A stretch of DNA of 64,000 nucleotides from an uncultured Atopobiaceae bacterium. GTDB taxonomy: Bacteria; Actinomycetota; Coriobacteriia; Coriobacteriales; Atopobiaceae. Below are positions 61,744-64,000 of the stretch, in pieces. Numbering within the stretch: the first letter of the stretch is position 1; each line of letters starts with the position of its first letter. Made by a program: the position numbers and the translations under genes. The stretch spans positions 23,360 to 87,359 of the forward strand of contig CALUHH010000005.1 in assembly GCA_944320385.1 (NCBI GenBank), given 5' to 3'. A model generated the notes under the pieces. It did not search any database. It was not told the DNA's origin and was given only the letters and a program-made list of their open reading frames with translations.

Positions 61744-62934
61744 TTACGCGCCGCCCCTGCGGCGATGGTGATGAACCTTCTCGGCCTCCTCCTCGAAGGC
61801 GGCGTCATCGGGCCCCACGAGCTCGTCGGCCCCGGTCTTGGGGTTGTAGTGGTGCAGCAGCACCGGCTCGAAGAGGTGCAGGTGGTGCGCGAAGGCCATC
61901 GAGGCGAGCAGAAGCAGGCAGAAGATCACGATGCGGGGCACGGTGTCGACCTGCGTCATGACGAGCGAGCCCACGCACAGAAGCCCGGTCCACGCGTACA
62001 TGACCAAGACGGCCTGGCGCTGGTCGTAGCCCTCGTCGATGAGACGGTGGTGTATGTGTCCGCGGTCGGCGTGGCTGATGCTCACGTGGCCGCGCAGGCG
62101 GCGCACGATGGCGGAGAAGGTGTCGATGATCGGCACGGCGGCGATGACGAGCGGCACGATGATCGTGGTGAGGCCGGCGAAGCGGGTCACCGAGAGCAGC
62201 GAGACCGCGCCGAGCGCAAAGCCGAGCGTGAGCGCGCCGGAGTCCCCCATGAAGACGGAGGCGGGATGGAAGTTGTAGCGCAGGAAGCCCACCGACGAGC
62301 CCGCCACGGCGATGGAGAGCGCGGCGGCGTCGAGACGGCCGGCCCAGACGGAGAGCACGAACATCGTGAAGCTCGCGATGGCCGAGATGCCCGCCGCCAG
62401 GCCGTCGAGGCCGTCGATGAGGTTGATGATGTTGGTGTAGGCGACGAGGTAGACGACGGTCGCCGGATAGGCGACCCAGCCGAGCTCGATGAAGCCGCCG
62501 GGGACGAAGGGGTTGGAGATGTCGCCGATGACCAGGCCGCCCACGACCGCGATGGAGGCGGCGAGCACCTGCCCGGCGAGCTTCATGCGCGGGGAGAGCG
62601 AGAAGCGGTCGTCGAGGAGGCCGGTGGCGAAGATGACCACGAAGGCGGCCACGAGCGCGGCATAGTTGACGTCGAGCTTGGGCGACGGCACCAGGACGAC
62701 GGGCCACCCCCAATTCATGGTGCCCACGTACTGCACGGCAAAGGCGGCGACGATCCCCAGGAAGATGGCGATGCCGCCCATGCGCGGGATGGGCCGCTTG
62801 TTGATGCGCCGGGAGTTGGGGTAGTCGACCGCGCCGCACCAGACGGCAAACTTGCGCGCGAGGGGGGTCGTGAGCAGGGTCGTTACGAGCGAAGCGGCGA
62901 AAAGGCACAGGTATGGTATCAAATCTGGTACCAC
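61744..62934 (-). CDS. Undecaprenyl-phosphate N-acetylglucosaminyl-1-phosphate transferase (TagO/WecA type)
   Basis: GTG 62934 follows GAGAGGTAA. The 396-residue protein has about eleven membrane helices and the family motifs PRMGGIAIFLG (residues 50-60), DDRFSLSP (catalytic Asp pair, about 108), NIINLIDGLDGLA (about 169-181), FMGDSGALTLGFALG (about 229) and HxHHRL as GHIHHRLIDEG (about 295). It attaches a sugar phosphate to undecaprenyl phosphate to start wall teichoic acid or capsule synthesis. The His/Arg-rich tail (HHHRRRGG) is unusual. It could feed the polymer that the YfhO-type operon at 34042 decorates. Confidence 0.93.
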   Translation of the reverse strand: MVPDLIPYLCLFAASLVTTLLTTPLARKFAVWCGAVDYPNSRRINKRPIPRMGGIAIFLGIVAAFAVQYVGTMNWGWPVVLVPSPKLDVNYAALVAAFVVIFATGLLDDRFSLSPRMKLAGQVLAASIAVVGGLVIGDISNPFVPGGFIELGWVAYPATVVYLVAYTNIINLIDGLDGLAAGISAIASFTMFVLSVWAGRLDAAALSIAVAGSSVGFLRYNFHPASVFMGDSGALTLGFALGAVSLLSVTRFAGLTTIIVPLVIAAVPIIDTFSAIVRRLRGHVSISHADRGHIHHRLIDEGYDQRQAVLVMYAWTGLLCVGSLVMTQVDTVPRIVIFCLLLLASMAFAHHLHLFEPVLLHHYNPKTGADELVGPDDAAFEEEAEKVHHHRRRGGA

Positions 62935-63388
62935 GACGTTACCTCTCCCCTCGCTGCCGCCCCTTGCTGCCCTGCCATGATAGCCGAAACGTCCCCGGGG
63001 GTGAACTCCAGGGCCGCCGTCACGAGGCCAAGACGAGCTGAAAAGGGAGAAATAGCACGTACATCTCTACTTTTGCGAAGAAGTCGTCGCAAGTCAAGAC
63101 TGGTATCTCCCTGCGGCACCCCTATAGTAGGTGGTGTCGTCCCCCTGCGGTCAAACTGGGTGAACCGACAAGCGTTACGAGGGAGTCCGATATCTCGTGT
63201 TCAGTACGGGTATCCTCCGCTGATGAGGAAGCCGGAACGCGCGATGGGGACGCCCACCTTCTGAGAGGTGGGTTCATTATCGAGCCGCAGGGGGCGTCTT
63301 GGTGCCGCGGGTCCTTCTCGCATGGGTGCAAATCCGCGCTTGACAGCCGTCGGAGAAACCGCCAAAATATCCAACGCGCAAAGCGCCT
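62935..63388. other. Intergenic region between the TagO-like gene and tRNA-Ala
   Basis: No gene is seen in these 454 bases. They hold a possible -10 box (TATAGT, 63123-63128), a short hairpin CCCACCT (63253) with AGGTGGG (63266) followed by TTCATT, and a CTTCTCG word (63312). Promoters for the gene on the left (minus strand) and for the tRNA (plus strand) should lie here. Confidence 0.6.
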
Positions 63389-63464
63389 GGGGACGTAGCT
63401 CAGCTGGGAGAGCGCTGCCTTCGCAAGGCAGAGGCCGGGGGTTCGAATCCCCTCGTCTCCACCA
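63389..63464 (+). tRNA. tRNA-Ala (CGC)
   Basis: A 76-base cloverleaf with anticodon loop TTCGCAA (CGC) and encoded CCA. Confidence 0.95.
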
Positions 63465-63473
63465 TGATCGTTC

Positions 63474-63506
63474 AGGCCCGGACGCCATCGGCGTTCGGGC
63501 CTTTTC
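63474..63506 (+). terminator. Intrinsic terminator of tRNA-Ala
   Basis: AGGCCCGGACGCC-ATC-GGCGTTCGGGCC is followed by TTTT. Confidence 0.92.
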
Positions 63507-63553
63507 GTTGCCGTGGGACCGTGCGGCACCTTCCGCGGATACGGGTTCTTCTC

Positions 63554-63919
63554 GCTTAACTTTTGCGCCTCATCCGGGATTTCGGGGTGGTCGCGCTTAG
63601 CAATCGCGCCTCGTCCGGCGAGAAGGGCGAACCGTGCTTAAGAAATCGCCTTCGTCCGGAAATGCGGCAATGCGCCGCTTAACAATCGCGACCCATCCGG
63701 GGAATCGGGGTCTCGGCGCTTAACAATCGCGACCCGTCCGGTCGCGCCGCCCTACCATTGAGCCCGCCCCTCTCGGAAGGGCGGGATTTCTTAAGCGGCG
63801 CGGGACCGATCCCCCGGACGGGACGCATTTCTTAAGCGCGTCGAGGGCGTTTTCCCGGACGAAGCGGTTTTCTTAAGCGCGGCCAAACCCTTCCGCAGGA
63901 CGGGATGCATTTCTTAAGC
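63554..63919. repeat. Opposed repeat array with exact 41-bp period (5 direct, 4 inverted)
   Basis: A unit of about 24 bases (GCTTAACAATCGCGACCCGT plus CCGG) starts at 63554, 63595, 63636, 63677 and 63718, exactly 41 bases apart. Reverse-complement units end with TTAAGC at 63791, 63832, 63873 and 63914, again exactly 41 apart. Spacers of about 17 bases vary. The centre (63742-63775) is unrelated GC-rich sequence. Two CGAGAAG words lie in or beside it (63549, 63619). There is no coding region in this 500-base stretch; an insertion sequence begins just to its right. Confidence 0.95.
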
Positions 63920-63929
63920 GCGTCGGGGG

Positions 63930-64000
63930 TACGGACAAAAAGTTGGACACTTTCGTGTCCGGATTGGAGTCCGCATGTACTCGCAGGAGGACAGGGAGTG
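63930..64000 (+). mobile_element. Left end of an insertion sequence (probably IS3 family)
   Basis: TACGGACAAAAAGTTGGACA (from 63930) with CTTTCGTGTCCGG looks like an IS terminal repeat. It is followed within 30 bases by the start of a transposase-like gene. The element continues beyond the window, so the other end is not visible. Confidence 0.6.
63975..64000 (+). CDS. Start of a transposase gene, cut by the right edge
   Basis: ATG 63975 follows TTGGAG and encodes MYSQEDRE before the window ends. This N-terminus resembles OrfA helix-turn-helix proteins of IS3-like elements. Too little remains to be sure. Confidence 0.5.

Noticed and set aside
63554..63919. CRISPR array
   Set aside because: Spacers are only about 17 bases, half of the units are inverted, repeats are degenerate and no cas gene is near.

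Overview
The window reads as chromosomal DNA of a high-GC actinobacterium. Gene content, pervasive GAG/AAG/CTC codon use, a Rho with a long basic insert, and the GtrB-YfhO-GtrA and DUF5684-like genes suggest the class Coriobacteriia (Olsenella/Atopobiaceae-like). This placement is inference; no rRNA is present to confirm it. Almost all of the window is housekeeping and transport genes with short spacers, often overlapping by 4 bases (ATGA, GTGA, TTGA, ATGATG).

Layout: (1) 1-5510, an ABC permease cut by the left edge, divergent from a transporter operon of two membrane proteins, an ATPase and a lipoprotein. (2) 5511-8748, small regulators, acetyltransferases (one frameshifted) and hypotheticals. 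(3) 8943-13340, a lantibiotic-immunity-like module: response regulator, ABC ATPase, two paralogous permeases, histidine kinase. (4) 13603-19723, a binding-protein-dependent importer followed by two PHP-domain phosphoesterases. (5) 19816-24470, carAB behind a PyrR-type attenuator. (6) gdhA, tRNA-Lys (x2) and tRNA-His, a secreted EndA/NucA-type nuclease, a Nudix hydrolase, tRNA-Arg, a PfkB kinase and PTS enzyme I. (7) 31261-33605, a REP-associated transposase (RAYT) between two REP palindromes, a lipid kinase and a membrane protein. (8) tRNA-Pro, tRNA-Gly, the GtrB-YfhO-GtrA wall-glycosylation operon, a Fic protein and an M42 peptidase. (9) 40729-46791, threonine synthesis from aspartate: asd, lysC and hom on one strand, thrC and thrB divergent. 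(10) 47083-51991, a complete branched-chain amino acid ABC importer (livFGMHK). (11) 52213-62934, a hypothetical membrane protein, rho, a tandem MarR regulator, argS, pncB, a tail-anchored protein, a PflX-like radical SAM protein and a TagO/WecA-type transferase. (12) tRNA-Ala, a striking repeat array and the start of an insertion sequence.

Three repeat systems overlay the genes. First, the short word CGAGAAG, usually inside GSCGAGAAGRAC, occurs about 130 times by hand count on both strands, where base composition predicts about eight. It sits in genes, in intergenic gaps and as inverted pairs that form terminator hairpins. This is how the DNA uptake sequences of Neisseria and Pasteurellaceae look, and none is known to me for Actinobacteria. 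Second, a family of palindromes around a GGGAC-GTCCC core is scattered through the window, and the RAYT sits between two of them. Several palindromes supply the stop codon or last residues of the genes they border. Third, several intergenic gaps hold locus-specific arrays in which direct copies at a fixed period are followed by inverted copies at the same period (19, 22 or exactly 41 bp). Each carries or adjoins the CGAGAAG word. These three observations are the most likely undescribed biology here.
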